From Clostridiales bacterium (GTDB lineage: Bacteria; Bacillota; Clostridia; Christensenellales; Borkfalkiaceae), in contig SVIN01000013.1 of NCBI GenBank assembly GCA_015069495.1, positions 1-49,209 on the forward strand: DNA of 49,209 nt. Direction: 5' to 3'. Each line of letters starts with the position of its first letter. Position 1 is the first letter of the stretch. Both the position numbers and the translations under genes were made by a program. Below the pieces are notes generated by a model. That model saw only the letters and a program-made list of their open reading frames with translations, did no database searches and was not told the origin of the DNA. Of this stretch, positions 1-7,122 are shown one piece after another.

Positions 1-93
1 TGCTACATCCTCATAATTCCACCACGACAACCCACCGCCGTGTAGAAGAATAATTGTATCAAGACAATGCTTTCCATATTCTATATACTTCAT
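1..93 (-). CDS. alpha/beta hydrolase, N-terminal fragment (runs off window)
   Basis: Thirty-one codons are open from an ATG at 93 to the window edge. The peptide begins MKYIEYGKH and contains ILLHGGGLSWWNYEDV. The HGGG followed by an aromatic-rich stretch is the oxyanion-hole strand and loop of alpha/beta-hydrolase fold enzymes. The catalytic serine, acid and histidine would lie outside the window, so the substrate cannot be guessed. A good promoter lies just upstream (134-162). The match is short, so the family call rests on this one motif. Confidence 0.6.
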   Translation of the reverse strand, partial: MKYIEYGKHCLDTIILLHGGGLSWWNYEDVA

Positions 94-133
94 TTTTACA
101 CTCACTTGTAAATTCTTATTTATCGGTGAGTTT

Positions 134-162
134 ATTATATCACATAATCCATTGAAAATCAA
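134..162 (-). promoter_or_regulatory. sigma-A type promoter for the hydrolase
   Basis: On the minus strand TTGATT (157-162) is followed after exactly 17 nt by TATAAT (134-139). The expected start is near 127, giving a leader of about 35 nt before the ATG at 93. Confidence 0.65.
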
Positions 163-228
163 TAATTAAACGATACATCATAAATTGAACGAAAGTGGTA
201 TAAAGTGAACGATTTGTATTTTACGGCT

Positions 229-272
229 AAAAATAAAAAAGGCTCGCAAGGACAAAACTATCCTAGCAAGCC
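229..272 (-). terminator. rho-independent terminator
   Basis: A 12-bp stem with two mismatches (241-252 with 261-272) and an 8-nt loop is followed on the minus strand by a T-rich run (229-240). It is the second of two tandem terminators after the zinc-ribbon nuclease gene and would insulate it from the hydrolase. The rest of 94-443 shows no gene I can support. Confidence 0.6.
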
Positions 273-324
273 TAAATTTTTGCTGTAAAACCTATGAAAA
301 AGCGCAAAATAACCCTATTTGAGC

Positions 325-372
325 AATAAAAAAGCCATAATACCGATATTTTTTGTATCAATATTATGGTTT
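325..372 (-). terminator. rho-independent terminator of the zinc-ribbon nuclease gene
   Basis: AGCCATAATA (333-342) pairs with TATTATGGTT (362-371), with further inner pairing GATA/TATC. On the minus strand it runs into six T residues. It lies about 70 nt past the stop codon at 444. Confidence 0.65.
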
Positions 373-443
373 CTTTATGGACCGAGTGAACCTTTCTGAA
401 CCTTTACGGTTTCCAACTACTGACTTGAACCCAACGGGATTAT

Positions 444-2315
444 CTATCTCTTCTTTCGTTTTTCTTTTGCACACTGTGGACAACCACTTCCATTGCTACG
501 ATGGTCTATTCTTGACTGCCATTGGTGTCCTTTTTTACATTGCCACCACATTTTTCGCCCACTATGCATAGTAAAATCTGTCGGTTTTAAATCTCCATTT
601 AAATCATCGTTCCATTCTTTTGCTAATTCTGGATTAAGTGTTTGCAAATCATTATATCCAGTCAAAACTTTTTTTCCTGAACAATATGGACAACCGCCAC
701 CTGAATTTTTACTTGCGATTGTTGCCCGATATGACGGATGCCCTTCTCCACACCTCCACCACACCTTTTTATTGCTCTTCGGCAAAAAATCAGCAGGACT
801 TAATCCACTATTCTTTTCATAATCCCATTCTCTTGCCACGGTAGGATTAATTGTTTGCAAATCTGTTTTCCCTTTTAAAACTCTTCGACTTGAACAATAT
901 GGACAACCCTTTCCATAGCTTCTATTCGATAATGTTGCTTGATAAGACGGATGTCCATTGCTACATTTCCACCAGACCTTTTGATGTCCGTTAGAAAATA
1001 CTTGGGTAGGTTTAAGGTCTTTATTCAAATCATAATCCCATTCTTCCGCTAAATTTGGATTACGTGTCGCTAAATCATTATATCCTGGCAAAAGTTTTTG
1101 ACTTAAACAATATGGACAGCCACCAACTTTATTTCTATGGATAATTGTTGCTTGATAATCATGCCCATTAGCACATTTCCACCATACTTTGCGCCCACTA
1201 TTCGCAGTAAAATTTTCTGGTTTTAACTCCTTGTTTTTTTCATAATTCCATTCTTCCACAATTTTTGGGTTAATGCTTACTAAATCATTATATCCGCAAA
1301 GAACTTTTTGTCCCGCACAATACGGACAACCATTTCCATTTGCACGATTTGCAAGGGTTGCTTGATAAGAATGTCCTTTACATTTCCACCATACTTTTTT
1401 ACCGCTTTTAGAAGTGATTTTATCTGGGGTCAAATCCCCATTTTTTTCATAATCCCACTCCTTTGCCATTTCTGGATTACAAATCAAAAGTGAGTTCTTC
1501 TTTTCTGTATATATACGCAAATTCTCTATTGCAATACTATCTCTTTTCAAATCAATATCTATATTTATATTAGTTATATCATATAAAACTTGTTGAATAA
1601 TCTTCGACAAATCAGCTTTATTGCTTTGAATAATATAATCTATTGAGTAATCTTTCAAGGACGATAAACCTTCTCTTATTCTATACAGTTTAATCCCGTC
1701 TTTTTTACACTTTAAATTTTTTTCTAAATCTTTTTTTATTTTATTCTTATGCCAATACGTCCCATCGTATTCAATGGCTATTTTCATAGATGGAATATAG
1801 ATATCTAATTCATAACCTTTTGCTTTATAAGATTGTATTACATCCACTCCATATTTTTCAAGATAATATACAAGTGCATATTCAGGGAAAGACGTATGCC
1901 GTTCAGCATGACAACTAGGACACCCTGTCCCGTAATTTCTTTGAGCTACTGTCGCTTGCCATTCGTGACCTTTATCACACTTCCACCATACTTTTTTACC
2001 GCTATTCGGCATTATATCCATAGGGGTTAACCCATTATTTTTTTCATAGTTCCATTCTTTTGCTACATCTGGGTTAACAGTTTGTAAATCATTTTCCCCT
2101 TTAATTGCATATCGGTCTGAACAGTAAGGACACCCAATACCATTGTTTCTATGGTCTATTCTTGCTTCCCATTCATGACCTTTTCCGCATTTCCACCAAG
2201 CCTTTTTACCACTACCACAAGTGATTTTATCAGGATAAAAACCAAGTTCATTATTCTTTTCCCAATGCCATTCTTGCATTAAGTCTAAATTGTCTATAAT
2301 GTATTTTTTATCCAT
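444..2315 (-). CDS. PD-(D/E)XK-like nuclease with seven zinc-ribbon (DUF4379-type) repeats
   Basis: 623 aa. Seven repeats of about 70 residues each carry an EW-Y-N segment, WWKC-x2-GH and GCPYC, giving two paired C/H clusters per repeat. This is the layout of the probable zinc-ribbon family DUF4379. Repeats 1-2 cover residues about 1-140 and repeats 3-7 about 277-620. Between them lies a different domain (about 141-215) with E145, D171 in ELDI, E182-x-D184-G, H189 and a GIKLYRIRE strand. That is the arrangement of small PD-(D/E)XK endonucleases related to Vsr/DUF559. Repeat 3 has lost one residue between its C and GH. The gene stands alone with its own promoter and two terminators. Inference: a DNA-binding endonuclease, perhaps homing-like or defensive; the target is unknown. 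The ATG at 2315 follows AAAGG. Confidence 0.8.
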   Translation of the reverse strand: MDKKYIIDNLDLMQEWHWEKNNELGFYPDKITCGSGKKAWWKCGKGHEWEARIDHRNNGIGCPYCSDRYAIKGENDLQTVNPDVAKEWNYEKNNGLTPMDIMPNSGKKVWWKCDKGHEWQATVAQRNYGTGCPSCHAERHTSFPEYALVYYLEKYGVDVIQSYKAKGYELDIYIPSMKIAIEYDGTYWHKNKIKKDLEKNLKCKKDGIKLYRIREGLSSLKDYSIDYIIQSNKADLSKIIQQVLYDITNINIDIDLKRDSIAIENLRIYTEKKNSLLICNPEMAKEWDYEKNGDLTPDKITSKSGKKVWWKCKGHSYQATLANRANGNGCPYCAGQKVLCGYNDLVSINPKIVEEWNYEKNKELKPENFTANSGRKVWWKCANGHDYQATIIHRNKVGGCPYCLSQKLLPGYNDLATRNPNLAEEWDYDLNKDLKPTQVFSNGHQKVWWKCSNGHPSYQATLSNRSYGKGCPYCSSRRVLKGKTDLQTINPTVAREWDYEKNSGLSPADFLPKSNKKVWWRCGEGHPSYRATIASKNSGGGCPYCSGKKVLTGYNDLQTLNPELAKEWNDDLNGDLKPTDFTMHSGRKMWWQCKKGHQWQSRIDHRSNGSGCPQCAKEKRKKR

Positions 2316-2342
2316 AACAAGAAAACCTTTCTTTTTTCCTAT

Positions 2343-2371
2343 ATTATATCACTATTTTGGAATTTTGGCAA
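2343..2371 (-). promoter_or_regulatory. promoter of the zinc-ribbon nuclease gene
   Basis: TTGCCA (2366-2371) and TATAAT (2343-2348) are separated by 17 nt on the minus strand, about 28 nt before the start codon. Confidence 0.7.
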
Positions 2372-2403
2372 GACTTATTTTTATTTTGGCTCAAATTTAT
2401 ACG

Positions 2404-2542
2404 GCGGATGAATATTTTGGCTACGCCAAAGCGTCGTCGCACCGTCAGGCTCCGCCCTATCCCAAAACCTCGTATTCGGATGCTCCTCGCGTGAACCCAC
2501 AATACTTTGTGCGTTCACTAAACTATCCCTTCATCCGCACCA
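2404..2542. repeat. tRNA-end-matched inverted-repeat element A (beside tRNA-Leu)
   Basis: A 139-nt unit starts GCGGATGA (2404-2411) and ends TCATCCGC-ACCA (2531-2542). These ends equal the acceptor stem and encoded CCA tail of the adjacent tRNA-Leu, in facing orientation. The right end shares a perfect 22-bp inverted identity with the tRNA 3' end (2524-2545 versus 2573-2594). Inside are a small hairpin (TTGGC/GCCAA), the box AAAGCGTCGTC (2428-2438) and the box GCTCCTCGCGTGAACC (2482-2497). Both boxes recur with identical 54-nt spacing in element B near tRNA-Ser. There is no ORF worth calling. See findings. Confidence 0.7.
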
Positions 2543-2545
2543 CGC

Positions 2546-2571
2546 AAAAAGCGCACCCATAAGGGGTGCGC
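2546..2571 (-). terminator. terminator of tRNA-Leu
   Basis: GCGCACCC (2551-2558) pairs with GGGTGCGC (2564-2571). On the minus strand the stem is followed by five T residues. It sits at the centre of the larger inverted repeat made by the tRNA 3' end and element A. Confidence 0.8.
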
Positions 2572-2576
2572 CTGCG

Positions 2577-2661
2577 TGGTGCGGATGAAGGGATTTGAAC
2601 CCACACGGTGTTACCCACAGGAACCTGAAACCTGCGCGTCTGCCAATTTCGCCACATCCGC
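2577..2661 (-). tRNA. tRNA-Leu(CAG)
   Basis: 85 nt including an encoded CCA. The acceptor stem is GCGGATG/CATCCGC. A leucine-type D-arm, anticodon loop TTCAGGT (anticodon CAG), a long variable arm and a GTTCAAATC T-loop are all present. Two oddities: T-T at pair 31-39 of the anticodon stem, and a T-T plus G-T at the outer end of the T-stem. It begins 12 nt after the pepE stop codon, so it may be processed from the tsaC-pepE transcript. Confidence 0.92.
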
Positions 2662-2673
2662 TTTTTTACGAAA

Positions 2674-3384
2674 TCAAACCTCAATCGGCTTGATTTCCGT
2701 CTTTTGTATCGTTTTGTCCTTACAGTCTATAAACCAGGCTTTTCCGCCGCTCAATACACTGCCTAAAACTTTTCCGTCTTCTATCACCAACGCAGCGTTG
2801 TCTTCTATCCCGTAAGCACATTCGGCATTATAGCACACTATTTTGTCAAAGTCAAGCATTCTTGTGCCATAATGGGGAGAAATTTTCCCCTCAAGCCAAT
2901 TTAATCCTTTGTACATCAAGTACTTTTCTTCCCCTGCACCATTGACCATTTCCGAGTCCGTGTAAATATCCGAAAACCAACAAATCGCCCCCGCGGACAA
3001 CCCTGCAATCGGTACTCCGCGCGCGTATGCGTCTTCAATCAAGGGTAATAAACCGCTCTGTTTCCAATGCTCCATCATGAACACCGTATCACCGCCGCCC
3101 ACGTAAATCACGTCCGCCTTTTCAAACTTTGCGCGCATTTTTTCCATGTCCACTTCTTTATACACAGTCAAAGCAACGTCCGTCTTGATATTAAACACCC
3201 CCGTGTACACCTTATGAAACGTGTTGTAGTAGGGCATATAATCATGGCTCGCGGTAGGAATAAACAACGCATTGGGACGATTCTCCCCTGCGTGTTCTTT
3301 CGCCAGAGCTGCGATATATTCGTCTATTTTTAACGTGGTTCTTTCGCGGAGTTCTCCCCCGCCGATGGCTACGATTCTTTTCAT
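2674..3384 (-). CDS. pepE: peptidase E family serine peptidase (S51)
   Basis: 236 aa, the usual size for dipeptidase E-like proteins, which cleave Asp-X dipeptides (E. coli PepE) or related substrates. The sequence shows VGGGDT (96-100) for the oxyanion region, the nucleophile elbow GLSAGA with Ser130, and a conserved His171 in ISPHYG. No signal peptide, so cytoplasmic. It is the last protein gene of the tsaC-phosphatase-rpiB-pepE run, 11 nt after rpiB. Specificity within S51 (aspartyl dipeptidase or cyanophycinase-like) cannot be settled by eye. Confidence 0.88.
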   Translation of the reverse strand: MKRIVAIGGGELRERTTLKIDEYIAALAKEHAGENRPNALFIPTASHDYMPYYNTFHKVYTGVFNIKTDVALTVYKEVDMEKMRAKFEKADVIYVGGGDTVFMMEHWKQSGLLPLIEDAYARGVPIAGLSAGAICWFSDIYTDSEMVNGAGEEKYLMYKGLNWLEGKISPHYGTRMLDFDKIVCYNAECAYGIEDNAALVIEDGKVLGSVLSGGKAWFIDCKDKTIQKTEIKPIEV

Positions 3385-3395
3385 ATCTTTGCTCG

Positions 3396-3848
3396 TTATT
3401 TATTGTATTTTTCTTCAATCGCCTTAATCTTTGCAATACGGCGGTCGTGGCGTTCCCCGCCCTCGTATTCACAGGTCAAAAATGCATTGACCATTTCTTC
3501 CATCAAGCCAACGCCCACCACTTTTTCACCAAACGCAATCATGTTGGCGTCGTTGTGGTAACGAGTGTATTTCGCACAATACACGTCGTGACAATGTGCG
3601 CAACGAATACCAGGCACTTTGTTTGCCACAATCGATACGCCAATCCCCGACGAGCATACCAAAACTCCTCTTTCACAATCTCCGCTTGCCACCGCTTCCG
3701 CCGCAAGCACGGCAAAATCAGGGTAATCGCAAGATGCCGTAGAATCCGTACCGAAATCCACCACGCTGTGTCCGCATTTTTCCAAATACGCAATCACCGC
3801 TTTTTTTAAGTTCAAACCGCCATGGTCACATGCTACTGCAATTTTCAT
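3396..3848 (-). CDS. rpiB: ribose-5-phosphate isomerase B (RpiB/LacAB family)
   Basis: 150 aa. Interconverts ribose 5-phosphate and ribulose 5-phosphate in the non-oxidative pentose phosphate pathway. Visible family residues: D8-H9 near the N-terminus, GVLVCSSGIGVSI with Cys65 as the catalytic base, and RYHNDANM (His98-Asn99-Asp100). Start ATG 3848 lies 10 nt after the phosphatase stop. The order sua5, low-molecular-weight phosphatase, rpiB matches ywlC-ywlE-ywlF of Bacillus. LacA/LacB sugar-phosphate isomerases are the alternative reading, but the neighbourhood favours RpiB. Confidence 0.92.
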   Translation of the reverse strand: MKIAVACDHGGLNLKKAVIAYLEKCGHSVVDFGTDSTASCDYPDFAVLAAEAVASGDCERGVLVCSSGIGVSIVANKVPGIRCAHCHDVYCAKYTRYHNDANMIAFGEKVVGVGLMEEMVNAFLTCEYEGGERHDRRIAKIKAIEEKYNK

Positions 3849-3858
3849 ATTTCTCTCC

Positions 3859-4443
3859 TCAATAATTTATCTGTAGTTGCTCGACTGCAACTGCCTTTTT
3901 TGGTCTGCCGCGTTTGCCTGCAGAAGGCTTTTTCGGGGGTGCGGGAAGCGCGTAGTCGCGCAGGTGCAATTTTTCAATCAACGCATACATGCCCCCATCC
4001 AATAACTGATACACACGTCCGTATGCATCCAAATTTTGCCCATAGGGATCGGGGATAGAATACCCCGCCAACTGCTCGAAAGAATACACGTTGTTTTCAA
4101 TTTCTTCCGCGCCCGATTTACGCAAAACATCCCAACGCATATCCATGAGATAATCCGCATGCCGTTCCGTCATGCAAACGAAAACGAATGCTTCCTTTAA
4201 CAGCTTTTCATTGACGGGCGCAGAGGTAAATTTACCAATCGCCACACCGTTATCTTGTAAAATTTGCGCGGTCTTAGGGTTCATAAGGTCGCCTTTTTTC
4301 GCACCGACCCCTGCCGAACACACCTTGAACCCACGCAATTTCTCCTTTTTCAATACCTTCTTCAAAAGATATTCCGCCATGGGAGAACGGCAGGTATTAC
4401 CCGTACAAATAAAGACGATTTTTTTTAATTTCGTCGCGCTCAT
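3859..4443 (-). CDS. low-molecular-weight protein-arginine/tyrosine phosphatase with AT-hook-like tail
   Basis: 194 aa. The P-loop CTGNTCRS gives Cys13 and Arg19 of the C-x5-R catalytic motif, and IPDPYG supplies the general acid Asp131. In this gene neighbourhood the family member is usually YwlE-like (protein-arginine phosphatase). The threonine after the first P-loop glycine region also fits that branch, though I cannot prove it. The typical enzyme ends near residue 160. Here a basic, proline/alanine-rich extension follows, containing GKRGRPKK (175-182), which resembles an AT-hook. Located 26 nt after tsaC and 10 nt before rpiB. Confidence 0.87.
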   Translation of the reverse strand: MSATKLKKIVFICTGNTCRSPMAEYLLKKVLKKEKLRGFKVCSAGVGAKKGDLMNPKTAQILQDNGVAIGKFTSAPVNEKLLKEAFVFVCMTERHADYLMDMRWDVLRKSGAEEIENNVYSFEQLAGYSIPDPYGQNLDAYGRVYQLLDGGMYALIEKLHLRDYALPAPPKKPSAGKRGRPKKAVAVEQLQINY

Positions 4444-4469
4444 CTCATACCTGCCCCCTTCGTTTTATT

Positions 4470-5483
4470 CTAATGCTGAATATCCACCGACGTACAAGCC
4501 TTACGAAGTCGGTTTAAAACCCCGACCATCACGCCCTCTTTGGCACGCGGTTCAACCGTCACCAACACGTCGCAAATTTTTTCCGCTTCACGCAACAAAC
4601 TGTACAAGCGGTTTGCCATTTCCGTTTCCGTACCGCCCAAACGCAATACGGTAAAATCCGCAAAGCCGTCTGCTATACCGTCTTCGCACAGCACCGCAAC
4701 CGTTTTCCCTTTCGCTTGTTCTGCAATGCAATAGGACAATGCCTTGTCCCTTTCTTCCGTCGCAAACAACACTGTCGCGCAACGGGGAGAATAATGCTTG
4801 TATAAAACCCCTGGGCTTTTTACCCTTTCTTTCTTGGTAAAGTCGGGGGTATATTCTTTACAGTCACCAACTACCGCCGCGATTTGTTCGCGGGTAATCA
4901 AGCCAGGGCGCAACACCACGGGCACGTCACCCGTCACGTCGCAAACGGTGCTTTCAATTCCACCGATGCTTTCGCCGCCGTCCAAAATGAGTGGGATTTT
5001 CCCCTCAAAATCCTCAAACACATGCATTGCCGAAGTGGGACTGACGTGCTTGGAAAGGTTAGCACTCGGCGCGACGATGGGTAAGTCTACCTCTTTTAAA
5101 AACGCCTGCGCGCCCGCGTGCGCGGGAATCCGCACCGCTAACGTTTGCAAACCGCAGGATACGCGCGGACTGACTTTACCCGTAGACGGATATACCAAAG
5201 TCAACGGTCCAGGTAAAAAGGCTTCGCGCAATGCCTTGGCGTAGGGCGGATCATAATCGATAATCTTGGTTAAGTCATAACCGCTGTGTACGTGCGCGAT
5301 TAAAGGATTGTCACTCGGTCTGCCTTTGACCTCGAAGATACGTTTCACCGCCTCATCGTCCAAAGCATTTCCGCCCAATCCGTACACGGTTTCGGTAGGC
5401 ATTGCCACAACCCCGCCGTTTAATATAATTGTCTTCGCTTCCGATAAACTGTCGGAAGTGATGGGTTTAATCTCTGTTTTCAT
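4470..5483 (-). CDS. tsaC: L-threonylcarbamoyladenylate synthase (Sua5/YwlC type)
   Basis: 337 aa. Makes threonylcarbamoyl-AMP from threonine, bicarbonate and ATP for t6A37 modification of ANN-decoding tRNAs. The YrdC domain (about 10-200) shows MPTETVYGLGG, KGRPSDNPL (53-61) and SANLSKH. A C-terminal Sua5 domain (about 230-337) marks the long YwlC form. The ATG at 5483 has only a weak ribosome site (GGAT), and the conserved 60-nt RNA-like motif (5512-5571) sits just upstream. First gene of the tsaC-phosphatase-rpiB-pepE-tRNA run. Confidence 0.93.
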   Translation of the reverse strand: MKTEIKPITSDSLSEAKTIILNGGVVAMPTETVYGLGGNALDDEAVKRIFEVKGRPSDNPLIAHVHSGYDLTKIIDYDPPYAKALREAFLPGPLTLVYPSTGKVSPRVSCGLQTLAVRIPAHAGAQAFLKEVDLPIVAPSANLSKHVSPTSAMHVFEDFEGKIPLILDGGESIGGIESTVCDVTGDVPVVLRPGLITREQIAAVVGDCKEYTPDFTKKERVKSPGVLYKHYSPRCATVLFATEERDKALSYCIAEQAKGKTVAVLCEDGIADGFADFTVLRLGGTETEMANRLYSLLREAEKICDVLVTVEPRAKEGVMVGVLNRLRKACTSVDIQH

Positions 5484-5511
5484 TGTAACAAATCCAATTT
5501 TCTTGTGAATG

Positions 5512-5571
5512 CGCGAAACAACCTAAAAACACGTAAGATAAGACACCTTACTGGCTGCAAGATCATCTTGC
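5512..5571 (-). other. putative structured RNA motif, copy 1 (dnaB 3' / tsaC 5' region)
   Basis: On the minus strand a hairpin GCAAGA-TGA-TCTTGC starts directly after the dnaB stop codon. It is followed by AGTAAGGTGTCTTATC (5537-5552) and, 17 nt on, GTTTCGCG (5512-5519). The same three blocks in the same order and near-identical spacing occur at 8965-9023, with compensatory changes in the hairpin. Function unknown. Confidence 0.5.
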
Positions 5572-7080
5572 TTAATCAAAAGGTAAGTCGTCATCCTCAA
5601 TCGCCTTCATGCCACCGCTACGCATCGGCGGTTCGGGAGGCATGTAATCATCCTCAGGCGCTTCGTATTCCTCGTCTTCTTCCATATATTCCTGCGCGTG
5701 CGATCCGAACACAGGGGGTTCGTCTTCGCGGTTTTGATCGTCCACGTCCACGAATTTGGTGCATTCGCCGATGAACTTCAACGCAACGCGCCCCTGCTCA
5801 CCGCCTCTGTGCTTGGCGATAATCAACTCCGCCGCGCCTTTGACAATTTTACCCGACGCTAATTCTTCTTGCGTTGCGATAACCTCCGGACGGTTAATGA
5901 ACATAACGATGTCGGCGTCTTGTTCGATTGCCCCCGATTCACGAAGGTCGGAAAGCTGCGGTTCTTTCGATTGAATACGTTTCAACTGTGACAAAGCGAT
6001 AACGGGTACACCCAATTCCTTTGCCATAATCTTCAAGTCACGCGTAATCGACGCGATTTCCTGTTGTCTGTTTTCACTGCCCGCCATGGAGGAATCCCCG
6101 CCCGACATAAGCTGGATATAGTCGATCATGATCAAATCCAACCCATCGGAAGAGGTTTTCAAACGACGGCACTTGGACAAAATTTCCGCGGGCGTAATAC
6201 GGGGCGAATCATCGATGTGGATTTTACTCTTCTTCAACTGATCCCCTGCGAGCATCAATTTTTTCCATTCTTTCGCGCCCAACGCGCCATCCTGCGCCTT
6301 TTGCATGCTCACGTTCGCAAATGCACAAATCAAACGTTCGACAATTTCCGAACGGGGCATTTCGAGCGAAAATACGGCGCAGCATTTCCCTGCGCGCAAA
6401 GACGCATTTTCCACCAAGTTCATGGCAAGCGACGTCTTACCCATACCAGGACGCGCCGCAATGACAATCAACGCACCCGCTTTCAAACCGTGGGTCATCT
6501 TATCCAAACGCTTATAACCCGTCGGAACACCGCGGAAGGAGTTGGGATCCGATTGCAATAATTCGAACTTGTGCAATACTTCCCCAATGATATCCCCTTC
6601 GTCCATGCGCAAGAGTTCAGATCTTTCCGTTTGCTTGGAAATATCGTAAATACTCTTTTCCGCAAAGGCAATCGCGGTCTGTTCATCCGTACCTTTCATG
6701 GACGTTTCGATGATTTTTCTCGAAGCGCGGATGAGTTTACGGTTGATGCTGTCGCGGGAAATGATTTCGTAGTACGATTTATAATTCGCCGCCGACGGGG
6801 TAATTTCCGTCAGTTCGGTCAAGTACACGATACCGCCCGCCTTTTCCAAGGTATTTTCCCCTTCCAGTTCATCCGCAACGGTTACGAGGTCGATGGGCTT
6901 ACGGTTATTGAATACCCTATGCATAGCGCGCAGGATATATTTATGCGATTCTTGGTAAAAATCGTCCTCCGTCAGTTTTTCCACCAACTCGGCCGCGATT
7001 TCATTGTCGATAAGAAGACACCCCAACAGCGCCATTTCCGCATCGCGGTTATAGGGCATCGTATTGATTTCGTTTGCCAT
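5572..7080 (-). CDS. dnaB: replicative DNA helicase DnaB
   Basis: 502 aa hexameric 5'-3' helicase of the replisome (DnaC in Bacillus naming). The N-terminal DnaB domain (about 8-110) is followed by a linker and the RecA-type motor. The motor has Walker A ARPGMGKT (209-216), Walker B MIDYIQLM (Asp320), and the sensor/arginine region SQLKR and DLRESGAIEQDAD. A long acidic, proline-containing tail ends EDDDLPFD, closely resembling the C-terminal peptide of SSB (see findings). Start ATG 7080 follows GGAGAAA. It lies 42 nt after pepF. Confidence 0.96.
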   Translation of the reverse strand: MANEINTMPYNRDAEMALLGCLLIDNEIAAELVEKLTEDDFYQESHKYILRAMHRVFNNRKPIDLVTVADELEGENTLEKAGGIVYLTELTEITPSAANYKSYYEIISRDSINRKLIRASRKIIETSMKGTDEQTAIAFAEKSIYDISKQTERSELLRMDEGDIIGEVLHKFELLQSDPNSFRGVPTGYKRLDKMTHGLKAGALIVIAARPGMGKTSLAMNLVENASLRAGKCCAVFSLEMPRSEIVERLICAFANVSMQKAQDGALGAKEWKKLMLAGDQLKKSKIHIDDSPRITPAEILSKCRRLKTSSDGLDLIMIDYIQLMSGGDSSMAGSENRQQEIASITRDLKIMAKELGVPVIALSQLKRIQSKEPQLSDLRESGAIEQDADIVMFINRPEVIATQEELASGKIVKGAAELIIAKHRGGEQGRVALKFIGECTKFVDVDDQNREDEPPVFGSHAQEYMEEDEEYEAPEDDYMPPEPPMRSGGMKAIEDDDLPFD

Positions 7081-7122
7081 AGTATTTCTCCATGGGCGGG
7101 TGTTACCCCGCCCGATTATGCA

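Noticed and set aside
241-372. Two nearby hairpins as inverted ends of a mobile element
   Set aside because: The stems are unrelated in sequence and each has a T-run on the minus strand, so tandem terminators are the simpler explanation.
375-443. tRNA-like GGGTTCAAGTC segment on the minus strand
   Set aside because: Only a T-loop-like string; no acceptor, anticodon or D-arm pairing could be found.
2290-2562. 90-codon plus-strand frame across element A
   Set aside because: It starts inside the zinc-ribbon gene promoter region, ends in the tRNA terminator, has no ribosome site and is explained by the repeat.
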